The notes below the pieces were generated by a model, which worked only from the letters and a program-made list of their open reading frames with translations, ran no database searches and had not been told where the DNA came from. 64,000 nucleotides of DNA from Phallus indusiatus (lineage: Eukaryota; Basidiomycota; Agaricomycetes; Phallales; Phallaceae). Within the stretch, counting starts at the first letter, position 1. Each line of letters opens with the position of its first letter. The stretch is from NCBI GenBank assembly GCA_027605045.1, contig JAQFWX010000031.1:468717-532716 (forward strand), in the 5' to 3' direction. A program made the position numbers and the translations under genes. This document shows positions 1 through 9,559 of the stretch, piece by piece.

Positions 1-1
1 T

Positions 2-544
2 TGTCAGGGTACACTACCGTGTCCCCTCATTTTTCCTCATTTATTATCATCGGTATATATTCCCCTCTACTTTATTTATATTTCCCATATATTATCTCCA
101 CCCTGTTAGGGCTACTCAGCTCACACTAGAGGGAGGGGATCCTAAGTAATATATTGGAAGGTAACTATACTACTCACCTAGAGGGAGGGGATCCTAAGAG
201 AACAAGCTTAGGGACCCTCACTCTAGGTACAGCTACTATATACATAAAACGACGACGCGGCGTGCGGCCCTGGCACAGCTAAGTGCCAGGCGCCCAAGCC
301 GAGCCTAAGCGACGTGATGTCACGGGCATCACGCCGTGTACGAGCGCGCAACGCGCGCGAGTAGAGAAGGTGAAATATGGACGGAGAGAATAAACGGATG
401 GTAGAGGTAATGCACGGGAAATATAAATAAGATAGAAATAGATATATACCGATGATAATAAATAAGGAAAAGTGAGGGGACGCGGTAGCGTACCCTGACA
501 CACCCTCCGTTTGCTCCCTCTGTCTCTATTCCACTTTCTCTACT
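2..544 (-). repeat. Truncated A-family LTR relic, interrupted by a younger solo LTR
   Basis: Positions 2-103 and 506-544 together read as the reverse complement of one end of the A-family LTR. The relic starts with TGTCAGGG at position 2 and runs through the CTCCACCC / TCCGTTTGC join into the CTCTACT stretch near 544, where similarity stops. A second LTR (104-500) sits inside it with a CACCC target duplication, so this is nested insertion within one family. The relic lacks its other half and has no partner. Confidence 0.8.
104..500 (-). repeat. Solo LTR, A family (397 bp)
   Basis: Begins TGTTAGGG and ends CCCTGACA, the same termini as the LTRs of element A. It is flanked by the 5-bp direct repeat CACCC (99-103 and 501-505), which marks it as an independent insertion reduced to a solo LTR by LTR-LTR recombination. 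Strand is given as the transcriptional orientation inferred from element A. Small open frames inside it are LTR sequence, not genes. Confidence 0.93.
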
Positions 545-568
545 TGCGCTGTAACGATCCGATGTGAA

Positions 569-966
569 TGTTAGGGCTACTCAGCTCACACTAGAGGGAG
601 GGGATCCTAAGAGAATATATTGAGGGAGAAACTAACTACTCACCTAGAGGGAGGGGATCCTAAGAGAACAAGCTTAGGGACCCTCACTCTAGGTACAGCT
701 ACTATATACATAAAACGACGACGCGGCGTGCGGCCCTGACACAGCTAAGTGCCAGGCGCCCAAGCCGAGCCTAAGCGACGTGATGTCACGGGCATCACGC
801 CAGGTATGAGCGCGCAACGCGCGCGAGTAGAGAATGTGAAATAGAGACGGAGGGAGCAAACGGAAGGTGGACTTAATGCACGGGAAATGTAAATGAAATG
901 GAAATAAACATATACCGATGATAATAAATAAGGAAAAATGAGGGGACGCGGTAGCGTACCCTGACA
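569..966 (-). repeat. Solo LTR, A family (398 bp)
   Basis: Same TGTTAGGG...CCCTGACA ends as element A, with the duplication GTGAA at 564-568 and 967-971. It contains the AGAACAAGCTT self-primer motif and the TATATA box shared by all family members. Internal short frames are shadows. Confidence 0.93.
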
Positions 967-1086
967 GTGAATAGCTAAATGTGTCGGCTATAAATGATCG
1001 GACTACAATGAGATATTTGTTTTCGAGGTCGGTAAGTCTACCGTGGAGCGTGTCCTGGTGCTGAATTCAACGTGAGAGAGGGAGTG

Positions 1087-1483
1087 TGTTAGGGCTACTC
1101 AGCTCACACTAGAGGGAGGGGATCCTAAGTAAAATATATTGAGAGAACTATACTACTCACCTAGAGGGAGGGGATCCTAAGAGAACAAGCTTAGGGACCC
1201 TCACTCTAGGGACAGCGACTATATACATGAAAAACGATAACACGGCGTGCGGCCCTGACACAGCTAAGTGCTAGGCGCCCGAACCGAGCCTAAGCGACGT
1301 GATGTCACGGGCATCACGCCGGGTACGAGCGCGCGACGCGCGCGAGTAGAGAATGCGAAATAGAGACTGAACAAGGGAACGGAAGATAAAAGTAAAATAC
1401 GGAAATAGTAAATGGAATGGAAATGAAGTGATGCCGATGATAATAAATAGAAAAATGAGAGACGGTGGTAGCGTACCCTGACA
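1087..1483 (-). repeat. 3' LTR of element A
   Basis: A 397-bp repeat with TGTTAGGG/CCCTGACA ends. A 21-bp direct repeat (1109-1129 and 1161-1181) lies in the part that would be R-U5. It differs from the partner LTR at 6912-7308 by two substitutions in the ACACGGCGTGCGG / GCGCGGCGTGTGG region. It lies just beyond the pol stop and the polypurine tract. Confidence 0.96.
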
Positions 1484-1494
1484 CCACCCCCCCT
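1484..1494 (-). other. Polypurine tract of element A
   Basis: On the element strand a G-rich purine run (AAGGGGGGGTGG) directly abuts the 3' LTR and overlaps the end of pol. This is the expected plus-strand DNA primer of an LTR retrotransposon. Confidence 0.75.
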
Positions 1495-4400
1495 TCAACG
1501 AGGCGACGTCCCGACGCCTGTAGCCTCGACTAATGATGCCTGTAACTTAGAGAAATCGAACCGAGGGCGACGATGGAAAAGAAGACCATTTATCGAGCGT
1601 GGCGCACTCGGATGTTCGCGGTGGAATTGCCTAATGAGATCCGGGGCTGCAATGTTCGACTCGGGTTCCCATTGGTCATGCTCGGGACCATAGCCTTCCC
1701 AACGCACCTTATACTCGAGTCGCCTCCGGAACACGCGACTGTCCAAAATCCGTTCTACGACGTAGTGTTCACCATCATCTCTGACCTCAGGAGGCGGAGG
1801 AGCCTTAACACGACGACCCGGGATCGTGTCTTCAACCTTTGGACGTAACTTCCCAACGTGGAACACTGGATGAAGCCTTGACATCGACAGTGGTAGACGC
1901 AGCTTGTATGCGTGTGACCCGACCTTGCTGACTATCGGAAAAGGGCCTAGGTACCGGTGCGACAACTTGGCGGAGGGCCTGGTGGTGCGAATGTCGCTCG
2001 AATCGAGGTAGACCTTATCGCCAACCTTGTATTCAGGTGCAGGGATGTGTTTCCGATCGTAGTACTTGGCCATCTCGTCCTTCGACTTGGCGATGGCAGC
2101 CTTGGCTTCCTCGATCGTCGACTCCATATGCGTCTTGAACTCGTTGACAGATTCGATCTTCGAGTCGGCGACCAACGGTTCGAATCCCATACGAGGATGT
2201 CGTCCAGTGTTGAGCTCGAACGGTGTCGCACGCGTAGCTGAGTGTACGTGGTTGTTATATGCGAACTCAGCCAAGGGCAGTATCTGGTCCCAGTCGTCCT
2301 GTCGCTCAGAGGTGAAAAGTCGAAGGTACTGTTCGACCTCTGCGTTGACGCGCTCTGTCTGACCATCGGTTTGAGGATGATATGCCGTCGAGGGTGCAAG
2401 CCGTATGCCAAGGAGCCTAGAAAGTTCCTGCGTGAAGCGAGACGCGAACTGGGGGCCTCTGTCAGAGATCACCTTCAAGGGGAGACCATGGAGCTTCCAG
2501 ACGTGTTGAAGGTACAGATGGGCTAGACCTGTCGCGTCAAGTGTCGTAAATGTCGGCACGAAATGAACCCGTTTGGTGAGAGAATCGACGACAGAGAGGA
2601 TCGCGTCGAAACCGTTGGATTCTGGTAGTTCCACGATGAAATCGACCGAGATGTGTTCCCAAGGTCGACTTGGCACTTCTGTGGGTCGGAGAAGACCGTA
2701 GGGTGCATGGCGTGAAGGTTTCGTACGCAAACACATGTCGCAGGCCTCAACGTAACGCTGAACATACCTAGAGACACCTGGCCACCAGAAGGTGCGCGAA
2801 ACGAGCTCGAGAGTCTTGAAACGACCAGGGTGACCGCCGAGTTTGGTGTCGTGGTGTCTGGAAAGGATTTTCCGACGTAACTCGTCCACGTTGGGCACAT
2901 AAACCTTGCCACGATAGTACAGGAGGTCCTGGTCTTCAAACCATTCCGACGAGTGAGCTGAACGACCACCCAGGGCGCGGAGTGTTGCAACGGCTTTGGA
3001 CACGCTATCTTCGACCTTGCCTTCTCGATTGGCCTTGCGAATCTGGCGTAAAAGGTCCTCCTCCTCCCCTTTAAGACGGAATGTTTGCAGGGCATTGATT
3101 GCAAACATTTCGGGTCGGATTAAGGTGACGCCACGATTGTCATCCTTTCCCGAGCCATGATCTGGGCGACGGGATAAGCCATCAGGTTTACCCATCGACT
3201 TACCCGGTATATGCTGTAGAGTAAAGTCGAATTGTGAGAGATATACTGACCATCTAGCTTGACGACGATTGAGGTTACGCGCGGTCATGAAGTACTCGAG
3301 ATTCTTGTGATCAGTCCGTATGTCGATAGGGTGAGACGCGCCTTCGAGAAAGTGTCGCCATTCCTCCAAAGATCGTATGATAGCGAGCATCTCCTTGTCG
3401 TGAATCTCATAGTTGCGTTCGACGGGGCTAAGGGCCTTCGAGAAAAACGCAACAGGGTGCCATTTACCATCTTCGTTCGACAACTGTGAGAGAACCGCGC
3501 CCGTTGCGAAGTCGGAGCTGTCTGCTTCAACCCGGTAAGGATTAGCAGGGTTGGGAATGAGAAGAATGGGGGCAGAGGTGATCGACGACTTCAGAGTATC
3601 GAAAGCATGCTGACAAGTGTCGGACCAGACGAAGGGAGTGTCCTTCTTGGTTAGCCCGAACATGGGATTGGCAATGCGCGCGAAATCCTTGATGAACCGA
3701 CGATAAAAGTTGGCGAAACCTAAGAAGGACTGCACCTCAGTGACGTTCTTCGGGATAGGCCAGTCTCTGACACCTGAGACTTTCGCGGGATCCATCTCTA
3801 CGGTGTTCTCGGAAATGACGACACCCAGATATTCGATCTTAGTCCGACAGAACTCACACTTCTCTGCCTTGAGATACAGCTTGTGCTCGCGGAGACGTTC
3901 GAGAACGCGTCGTGTTACCTGGTCATGCTGTTCCCGATCCTGAGTATAGATGAGGATGTCGTCGATATAGACGGCAACGACACCTTCTGAGATCATGTCC
4001 TCGAAGATCTCGTTCATCATCGTCTGGAAGGTCGCAGGGCTATTTGTGAGACCAAAGAACATTACTAGGGGCTCGAAAAGACCACGGTTGGTGCGGAAAG
4101 CGGCCTTCCACTCGTCTCCTTCCTTTATCCGCACGTTGTTGTAACCCCAGCGCACGTCCAGCTTGGTGAAGTACCGAGCACCTTGCAATTTGTTGATGAG
4201 CTCTGAGATCAGGGGCAACGGGTAACGGTTCTTAATCGTCATAGCATTCAGCGCACGATAATCTTGAATGAGACGGAGAGAGCCATCCTTCTTCTTGATG
4301 AAGAATACCGGGGATGCCATTGGTGACTTGGAGGGTCGGATTCGTCCAGACGCAAGGTTTTCTTCCAAAAACGCATCTAACTCGGCCTGTTCGTTGGGCG

Positions 4401-5439
4401 ACAACGGGTAGATCTTGCACGACTTGGGCTCAGAACCTGGCACAAGTTCTATCGGGTGATCCCATTTCTTCGACTGCGGCAACGAGTCGAACGACTCCTT
4501 CGAGAAAATGTCGGCAAAGTCGTGGAACATCTCTGGCACGATGTCCCGAAAGCCTCTGGGAGCTGGCGCGTCCGAGTTATTGGCGTGGGCCTGGGCTAGT
4601 CGTTGGGAGATGGTCTCTGTGGCATATATGCGGTGAGTGTCGGGCTCGTCGGGCAGCATCGATATCGCGAACAGTCGATCGCCTTCTTCAATCTCAGACT
4701 CGACGTCGACCAAGTCTGGTATATCAGGGTCATCGGCTTCAGTGCTGTCAAGTTCTGGCAGAGGTGCGCGTCGGATCTGCTGGAATGCACGCTTAGAAAG
4801 CTTACCCGCTGGCCAGCGCAGAGCACAAGACCGACAACTAGGGCTGCAGCGCATGAACTCTACTTGACCAGTTGTATAATCTATAACGGGATTGTGGGCC
4901 TTGAACCATGGCAGCCCGAACAAGACGGGATACTTGAGCGAGGTAACGGCGAACAAGGTACGTTCAGAGTGATCCCGAAAGCGAACGACCAGATCAACGA
5001 CGTGGGTGATAGAGCCAGCATGATTGGGTGTACCGTCGACGTTAAACACGGGAATTGGTTTAGCAAGACGTACGGAGGGAAGTCGATGTTTCTCGACAAA
5101 GTTGCGATCGAGGAACATACCGCTAGCCCCAGTGTCTAGCATGGCCTTGCTGTGCAGCAAGGTCCCAGTGTCAACACTCTGTAGCTCTACAGGGATCTCC
5201 AGCTTCTGCGTACCAGCGGTAGCTGCGAGTCGGTATTCACTTGGCAATGAGCGACGTTGAGAAGGCGACAGCATACATGGAATGGAAACAGAGCGTGTAG
5301 CAGGTGGAGGCGATTCTTTGGGTTTATCAGGGGATGCAGCAGGGGTAGTTAGATTCGAATCAGGAATGTCATTTTGTTCGCGATCTATGTACAAAATGTC
5401 GAATCTATTAGATGTCGGCAACGAGGGTGCATCTATCAC
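1495..5439 (-). CDS. pol: Pol polyprotein of element A (protease, RT, RNase H, integrase, chromodomain)
   Basis: About 1314 residues without a stop. Aspartic protease LDTGA lies near residues 101-105. Reverse transcriptase follows, with KKKDGSLRLI near 382-391 and the YIDD catalytic box near 491. RNase H shows acidic residues in VEADSSD (about 640), E683 and TDHKN (about 709). Integrase has an HHCC finger (about 862-903), then D933, D993 and an E near 1034 in the DGQTER block. A C-terminal chromodomain (about 1233-1285, YVVERILD...YKVRWEGY) would steer integration to marked chromatin. The frame begins in the -1 frame of gag at a GTG overlapping the gag TGA; there is no nearby ATG, so it is probably made as a Gag-Pol fusion, mechanism unresolved. 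Open frames on the opposite strand are shadows. Confidence 0.96.
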   Translation of the reverse strand: MIDAPSLPTSNRFDILYIDREQNDIPDSNLTTPAASPDKPKESPPPATRSVSIPCMLSPSQRRSLPSEYRLAATAGTQKLEIPVELQSVDTGTLLHSKAMLDTGASGMFLDRNFVEKHRLPSVRLAKPIPVFNVDGTPNHAGSITHVVDLVVRFRDHSERTLFAVTSLKYPVLFGLPWFKAHNPVIDYTTGQVEFMRCSPSCRSCALRWPAGKLSKRAFQQIRRAPLPELDSTEADDPDIPDLVDVESEIEEGDRLFAISMLPDEPDTHRIYATETISQRLAQAHANNSDAPAPRGFRDIVPEMFHDFADIFSKESFDSLPQSKKWDHPIELVPGSEPKSCKIYPLSPNEQAELDAFLEENLASGRIRPSKSPMASPVFFIKKKDGSLRLIQDYRALNAMTIKNRYPLPLISELINKLQGARYFTKLDVRWGYNNVRIKEGDEWKAAFRTNRGLFEPLVMFFGLTNSPATFQTMMNEIFEDMISEGVVAVYIDDILIYTQDREQHDQVTRRVLERLREHKLYLKAEKCEFCRTKIEYLGVVISENTVEMDPAKVSGVRDWPIPKNVTEVQSFLGFANFYRRFIKDFARIANPMFGLTKKDTPFVWSDTCQHAFDTLKSSITSAPILLIPNPANPYRVEADSSDFATGAVLSQLSNEDGKWHPVAFFSKALSPVERNYEIHDKEMLAIIRSLEEWRHFLEGASHPIDIRTDHKNLEYFMTARNLNRRQARWSVYLSQFDFTLQHIPGKSMGKPDGLSRRPDHGSGKDDNRGVTLIRPEMFAINALQTFRLKGEEEDLLRQIRKANREGKVEDSVSKAVATLRALGGRSAHSSEWFEDQDLLYYRGKVYVPNVDELRRKILSRHHDTKLGGHPGRFKTLELVSRTFWWPGVSRYVQRYVEACDMCLRTKPSRHAPYGLLRPTEVPSRPWEHISVDFIVELPESNGFDAILSVVDSLTKRVHFVPTFTTLDATGLAHLYLQHVWKLHGLPLKVISDRGPQFASRFTQELSRLLGIRLAPSTAYHPQTDGQTERVNAEVEQYLRLFTSERQDDWDQILPLAEFAYNNHVHSATRATPFELNTGRHPRMGFEPLVADSKIESVNEFKTHMESTIEEAKAAIAKSKDEMAKYYDRKHIPAPEYKVGDKVYLDSSDIRTTRPSAKLSHRYLGPFPIVSKVGSHAYKLRLPLSMSRLHPVFHVGKLRPKVEDTIPGRRVKAPPPPEVRDDGEHYVVERILDSRVFRRRLEYKVRWEGYGPEHDQWEPESNIAAPDLIRQFHREHPSAPRSINGLLFHRRPRFDFSKLQASLVEATGVGTSPR

Positions 5440-6746
5440 TCGTCGCCGTTTTGAAAATCCTCTACCTCTGTTGCAGCTACAGTTTCACCTTCTGTCAGAG
5501 CAGGGTCGCCACGCGCCTGGGCTTCTAACGCGTCTTTCTGGGCCAGTAACTGTACGATACTGTCGTCTAACTCGTCCGGCTGGAGATACCGAATGTCATA
5601 CGCGCGAGGGCATTCGCGAGCCCAGTGGCCTGCTGCTCCACAGCGACGGCACCTGGTCGATTCTGGGCCTAAGCGTCGACGAGCAGCGTCAACGTCCATC
5701 GGATCATGCCTGACCTGGGGTGTAGGAGCAGAAGCCGCGGGTCTAGGGGGCGGTGCGGGCATGACCTGGGGTATAGGCCTGGGAGGTGGGTAGGCAGGAG
5801 CCTGATAGGAAGGGACAAGGGGCCTCCTCTGGGTCTGGAGGGTCTGATACAATGGGAAGGGGTTGGGACGAGGTCGATTAATGGGGACCGTCGCGGGATT
5901 TGTCTGAGTCGTTCCAGGGCCCACGAGTCGACGGCGAGCAGCGGTGAATGCCTCGTTGGAACGTCTGTCCATGTCAAACATGCGTGCTTGCCTGATCCAG
6001 CCCTCATAGTCGTGAAGTGCGGGTCGGTCTTTCATCGTCGCTACCAGAGAGGCAATTGCCGGGTCTAAACCGTTACGAAAGTACGTGTTAATGGCGAGTC
6101 CCTCCGTCAAGCCAGCATGCTCGATGAGCACGCGGAAGGCGTCCACATACTCTTCTACAGTTCTGTTGCCTTGGATGTAGCGGTTGGAATAGAGGGTGTT
6201 GATGGCATCCTCCTGCTCGGATTGTGGAAAGAAATCCGTTTTGAATCGTTCTCGAAAGGCGTTCCAGTCGGCGAAAGGCTTTTCTCCTCTTTGGTATCTT
6301 TTCAACATAGACTCACTGAAAGCGAGGGCGCGGCCTTCGTTCATGTACGACATTGCCCAACCGATCTTGAGTTCATCAGTCTCGAAGTTGCGACTGCATA
6401 TACTCATGTAAAACTCGACGGTGTTCCAGAAGGCACGTCCTTTGGAGCGATCTCCGTCGAACGAAGGAGGTACAGCAGGTCGGGTGTTTCGGGAAGAACG
6501 CGAACTTGCTTGATGCTCAGGAGCCGGTGGTTGTCCAGGCGAGGACGCGTCGTCAGTAGGGGGGTTTTGGGTGGGGGCAGCTCTAGTCGTGTCTCGGATG
6601 TCCCGTAGGACCTCAATCATCTGTGAGGCCTGGGATTCTTGTCTTGCCATGCGGGCATCCATTTCCGCGAATTGCCGCATGATAATAGTCGCCACATCGT
6701 TGAGGGTGACGATCTGGGGCGCAGAGGGTGGAGGTGAAGAGTCCAT
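5436..6746 (-). CDS. gag: Gag polyprotein of element A
   Basis: 436 residues from the ATG at 6746 to TGA at 5436. Residues about 85-275 resemble the retrotransposon Gag core (FDGDRSKGRAFWN, RFKTDFFP, the YIQGNRTVEEYVDAF stretch). A proline-rich linker follows, then one CCHC zinc knuckle at residues 366-379 (C-RR-C-GAAG-H-WARE-C) for RNA binding. It forms the virus-like particle shell. The stop codon overlaps the -1-frame start of pol. ATG 6746 is the first in-frame methionine after the leader. Confidence 0.95.
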   Translation of the reverse strand: MDSSPPPSAPQIVTLNDVATIIMRQFAEMDARMARQESQASQMIEVLRDIRDTTRAAPTQNPPTDDASSPGQPPAPEHQASSRSSRNTRPAVPPSFDGDRSKGRAFWNTVEFYMSICSRNFETDELKIGWAMSYMNEGRALAFSESMLKRYQRGEKPFADWNAFRERFKTDFFPQSEQEDAINTLYSNRYIQGNRTVEEYVDAFRVLIEHAGLTEGLAINTYFRNGLDPAIASLVATMKDRPALHDYEGWIRQARMFDMDRRSNEAFTAARRRLVGPGTTQTNPATVPINRPRPNPFPLYQTLQTQRRPLVPSYQAPAYPPPRPIPQVMPAPPPRPAASAPTPQVRHDPMDVDAARRRLGPESTRCRRCGAAGHWARECPRAYDIRYLQPDELDDSIVQLLAQKDALEAQARGDPALTEGETVAATEVEDFQNGDE

Positions 6747-6898
6747 GAGAGAGAGAGAAAAGGAAAGGGGTTTTTAAGATGGAGCAGAGGGGTCGATTAT
6801 AGACGGGACTCGAAGGAAAAATACGACACTGCGATAGTCGGTGTCGAGCGCGATTTTTCGATAACGAGTGTCGATAGAAACGGCCAGTCTGCGAGTAG

Positions 6899-6909
6899 AA
6901 GCTTGTTCT
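6899..6909 (-). promoter_or_regulatory. Predicted self-primer binding site of element A
   Basis: Two bases inside the 5' LTR boundary the element strand reads AGAACAAGCTT, the exact complement of 11 nt in the LTR (7007-7017). No match to a tRNA 3' end was evident. In Tf1 of fission yeast the 5' 11 nt of the mRNA fold back and prime minus-strand DNA; this site has the same length and position. Confidence 0.75.
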
Positions 6910-6911
6910 AC

Positions 6912-7308
6912 TGTTAGGGCTACTCAGCTCACACTAGAGGGAGGGGATCCTAAGTAAAATATATTGAGAGAACTATACTACTCACCTAGAGGGAGGGGAT
7001 CCTAAGAGAACAAGCTTAGGGACCCTCACTCTAGGGACAGCGACTATATACATGAAAAACGATAACGCGGCGTGTGGCCCTGACACAGCTAAGTGCTAGG
7101 CGCCCGAACCGAGCCTAAGCGACGTGATGTCACGGGCATCACGCCGGGTACGAGCGCGCGACGCGCGCGAGTAGAGAATGCGAAATAGAGACTGAACAAG
7201 GGAACGGAAGATAAAAGTAAAATACGGAAATAGTAAATGGAATGGAAATGAAGTGATGCCGATGATAATAAATAGAAAAATGAGAGACGGTGGTAGCGTA
7301 CCCTGACA
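6912..7308 (-). repeat. 5' LTR of element A
   Basis: A 397-bp LTR holding the element promoter. In element orientation U3 is about 291 bp and R-U5 about 106 bp, if transcription starts at 7017. It is followed outside by the GAGTG duplication (7309-7313). Confidence 0.96.
7007..7050 (-). promoter_or_regulatory. Core promoter and predicted RNA start of element A
   Basis: TATATA at 7045-7050 (element strand) lies about 33 bp upstream of the AAGCTTGTTCT block (7017-7007). That spacing is right for a TATA-directed start, so the transcript would begin with the 11 nt complementary to the primer site. The start site is inferred. Confidence 0.65.
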
Positions 7309-7313
7309 GAGTG

Positions 7314-7776
7314 GGTGTGTGTGGGGAATGGGGGGGGGATGTATGCGTCGATATCAAACCAACACAAACAAAACACCAACAACAACTGCAATGATAAAAG
7401 ATCGTATGCAACTGTGCAAGTGAGAGGGTGAACAGAAAGTCGGCAATGAACTTGGAATGCGACTAAAGAGAGGACCTGCAATCAATGATGACTGAATTCC
7501 TGTGCGAGTTAGTGAAAGCGATAAACTGAAATAAAATCGCTAGTTTATACTCCGAGACCTCACTCAGAGTTAATCCAAAGATATAGATATGAGCGTAGAA
7601 ATAGACTAGAGGCGAAACTTGACTTGAGCTGAACTTGACTTAAACTGAACTTGACTGAGACTTAAACTGTGAGACAACTCGTCCGGTAGAATTGCTGCTG
7701 ATACAAGTATTTACATGCAGTATTTATACCTTTCAGAGTACATAGCTTTGGTGAGACGATCACTCATTGTTCACTG
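7314..7776. other. Non-coding stretch downstream of element A
   Basis: It holds a GT-rich/G-run start (7313-7340) and a short imprecise repeat of the type GAACTTGACTTAAACT around 7615-7675. No gene was recognised. Confidence 0.5.
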
Positions 7777-8174
7777 CACTGGAGACATAGAAAAGTTTGC
7801 TCAGCCTGCAAACTATCAAGCAGACTTTGAACAGAGACCATGTTTGCTTGAAGTTTCCTACTGTTTTAAACTTTGGACAAACTCTCAATTTGATCAGCAT
7901 TTACTTGGCTAAGCAGATTTTATACAAATTTTCTGACAAACTTTAGTTGAATGTTATGTGGATGTTATGCAGATGCTGAACAAGCAATCTGCTCAAGATT
8001 TTCACACAATTTGCATCAAAATCTATCTATAGGATGCTTATCTAAGCAAATTTTTATCAAACCCAAAGTCTTCACAAAGTTTGATTTATCCAGAAAACTT
8101 CAAGCAAACTGGGTCTCTGCTTGGAGTTTGCTTAATGGTTTGCATGTCAAGCAAACTTTCCTATGTCTCCAGTG
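7777..8174. mobile_element. MITE-like element with about 37-bp terminal inverted repeats
   Basis: The left end CACTGGAGACATAGAAAAG reappears inverted at the right end, with 24 of the first 25 positions matching and weaker identity to about 37 bp. The 398-bp interior is AT-rich, non-coding, and full of AAGCAAACTT / TTTGCTTGA subterminal repeats. No clear target duplication was found, so the exact ends may be off by a base or two. It looks like a non-autonomous DNA transposon; the superfamily is not identified. Confidence 0.6.
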
Positions 8175-9049
8175 CCAGGATAACAAACAGGAAGAACAAA
8201 AAGAAATATGGAAGATAGGGGAATCGCGAGAGAATGATGGGGATACAATTATAACAAAAAGGAGTCATAAACATAGATAGGAGAAAATGATGAAGCCAAA
8301 ACAAAAGAACAAAAGAAAACAAAAAGAGATCAAATAGGAAGAACAAAACCGGCTTGAGACACAGCCCTTGCCTGACTCAACACCTGGCACTTCCCGCACT
8401 GCCTCTATCCTGTACCATACCTTTCCATCTTATTCTTCTGACTGATCTGGCCCTGGCTGCTGGGATCGGCTTGATGTGCGCTGTCAGGAGATAGGCAGGG
8501 AAGGAAAGGGAATCAGTGTTGTGTGCTCAGAGGGAAATCATGATGGGGGCATAAAAGTCCTTGTTATTCGTTTCGAAAAGGTGGTTTTTTATATATACAG
8601 TTTGTAAATATATGTTCCAGGAAAATGGAACTAAAAGGTGATTGGAAAGGTAAAATAAGAATTGTGAATTTCAAAATAAAGTGAGACGAAAGGGGAATAA
8701 AAGGTAAAAAATAGAAAATATAGCCTATTTGTACCTCAAAGTTGCCTAGCTGTAAGGAACGGCGCATATAGCCTTCGCTTACAAATCTCCGTGTAGCCTG
8801 TTTCCACACTCATCAGGCTTCTCCGTGGCAGTGGAAGAATAATGGTAGGACTAGGAATCGATGGTCGCCTCAGATCTTTGAATAGATCGCTTTCCACTTC
8901 TTGATAAGTGGGTAAAGGGTGCGTACGAGCTTCAGAAAAGTCTGGGGGAGGTGGCATGGCAGAAAAAGGGGCATCAACAAATAAGAACTGTATGTAACCA
9001 TAGAACCAATGACGAAAAACTAATCTCCATATGACTATTCCATCCCGTT

Positions 9050-9471
9050 TGTTAGGGCTACTCAGCTCAGACTAGAGGGAGGGGATCCTAAGAGTAAATA
9101 TATTGGGGGAGAACTAACTACTCACCTAGAGGGAGGGGATCCTAAGAGAACAAGCTTAGGGACCCTCACTCTAGGGACAGCGACTATATACATGAAAAAC
9201 GATAGCGCGGCGTGTGGCCCTGACACAGCTAAGTGCCAGACGCCCAAACCGAACATAAGCGACGTGACGCCGTAGGCATCACGCCGGGTACGAGCGCGCG
9301 ACGCACGCGAGTAGAGAAAGTGGAATAGAGACAGAGGGAGCAAACGGAGGGTGGAGATAATATATGGGAAATATAAATAAAGTAGAGGGAAATATAAATA
9401 AAGTAGAGGGAAATATATACCAATGATAATAAATGAGGAAAAATGAGGGGACGCGGTAGCGTACCCTGACA
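9050..9471 (-). repeat. Solo LTR, A family (422 bp)
   Basis: TGTTAGGG...CCCTGACA ends and the duplication CCGTT at 9045-9049 and 9472-9476. It is longer than its relatives because a 21-bp unit is tandemly duplicated (9366-9386 and 9387-9407). It interrupts the unknown gene on the minus strand. Confidence 0.93.
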
Positions 9472-9559
9472 CCGTTGAGCAGTTAGGAACCCGACAAACT
9501 CATACGACTCATGCATGACATTGATGTTGGTTCGTTCGTATAGAGTTAAGGCTCGTGGG

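Larger units (their letters stand above)
1087..7308 (-). mobile_element. Element A: full-length Ty3/Gypsy (chromodomain) LTR retrotransposon
   Basis: Complete 6222-bp element in minus orientation: 5' LTR (6912-7308), primer site (6899-6909), gag (5436-6746), pol (1495-5439), polypurine tract, 3' LTR (1087-1483). The 5-bp duplication GAGTG is seen at 1082-1086 and 7309-7313. The two LTRs differ at only two positions I could find (395/397), and both reading frames are open, so insertion is recent and the copy may be autonomous. The order protease-RT-RNase H-integrase-chromodomain and the TATA/self-primer layout place it with Tf1/sushi-type chromoviruses. Many A-family solo LTRs lie nearby. Confidence 0.96.

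Noticed and set aside
223..503. Small minus-strand proteins repeated in each A-family LTR (MSGYATA..., ...RARTRRDA...)
   Set aside because: They recur only because the LTR recurs; they vary in frame between copies and lack any recognised domain.
1573..6777. Many plus-strand open frames across element A
   Set aside because: They lie opposite gag/pol, show Arg/Ser-rich shadow composition and have no domain or splice context.
7951..8280. 109-residue plus ORF
   Set aside because: It lies inside the MITE-like element and runs through its right inverted repeat.
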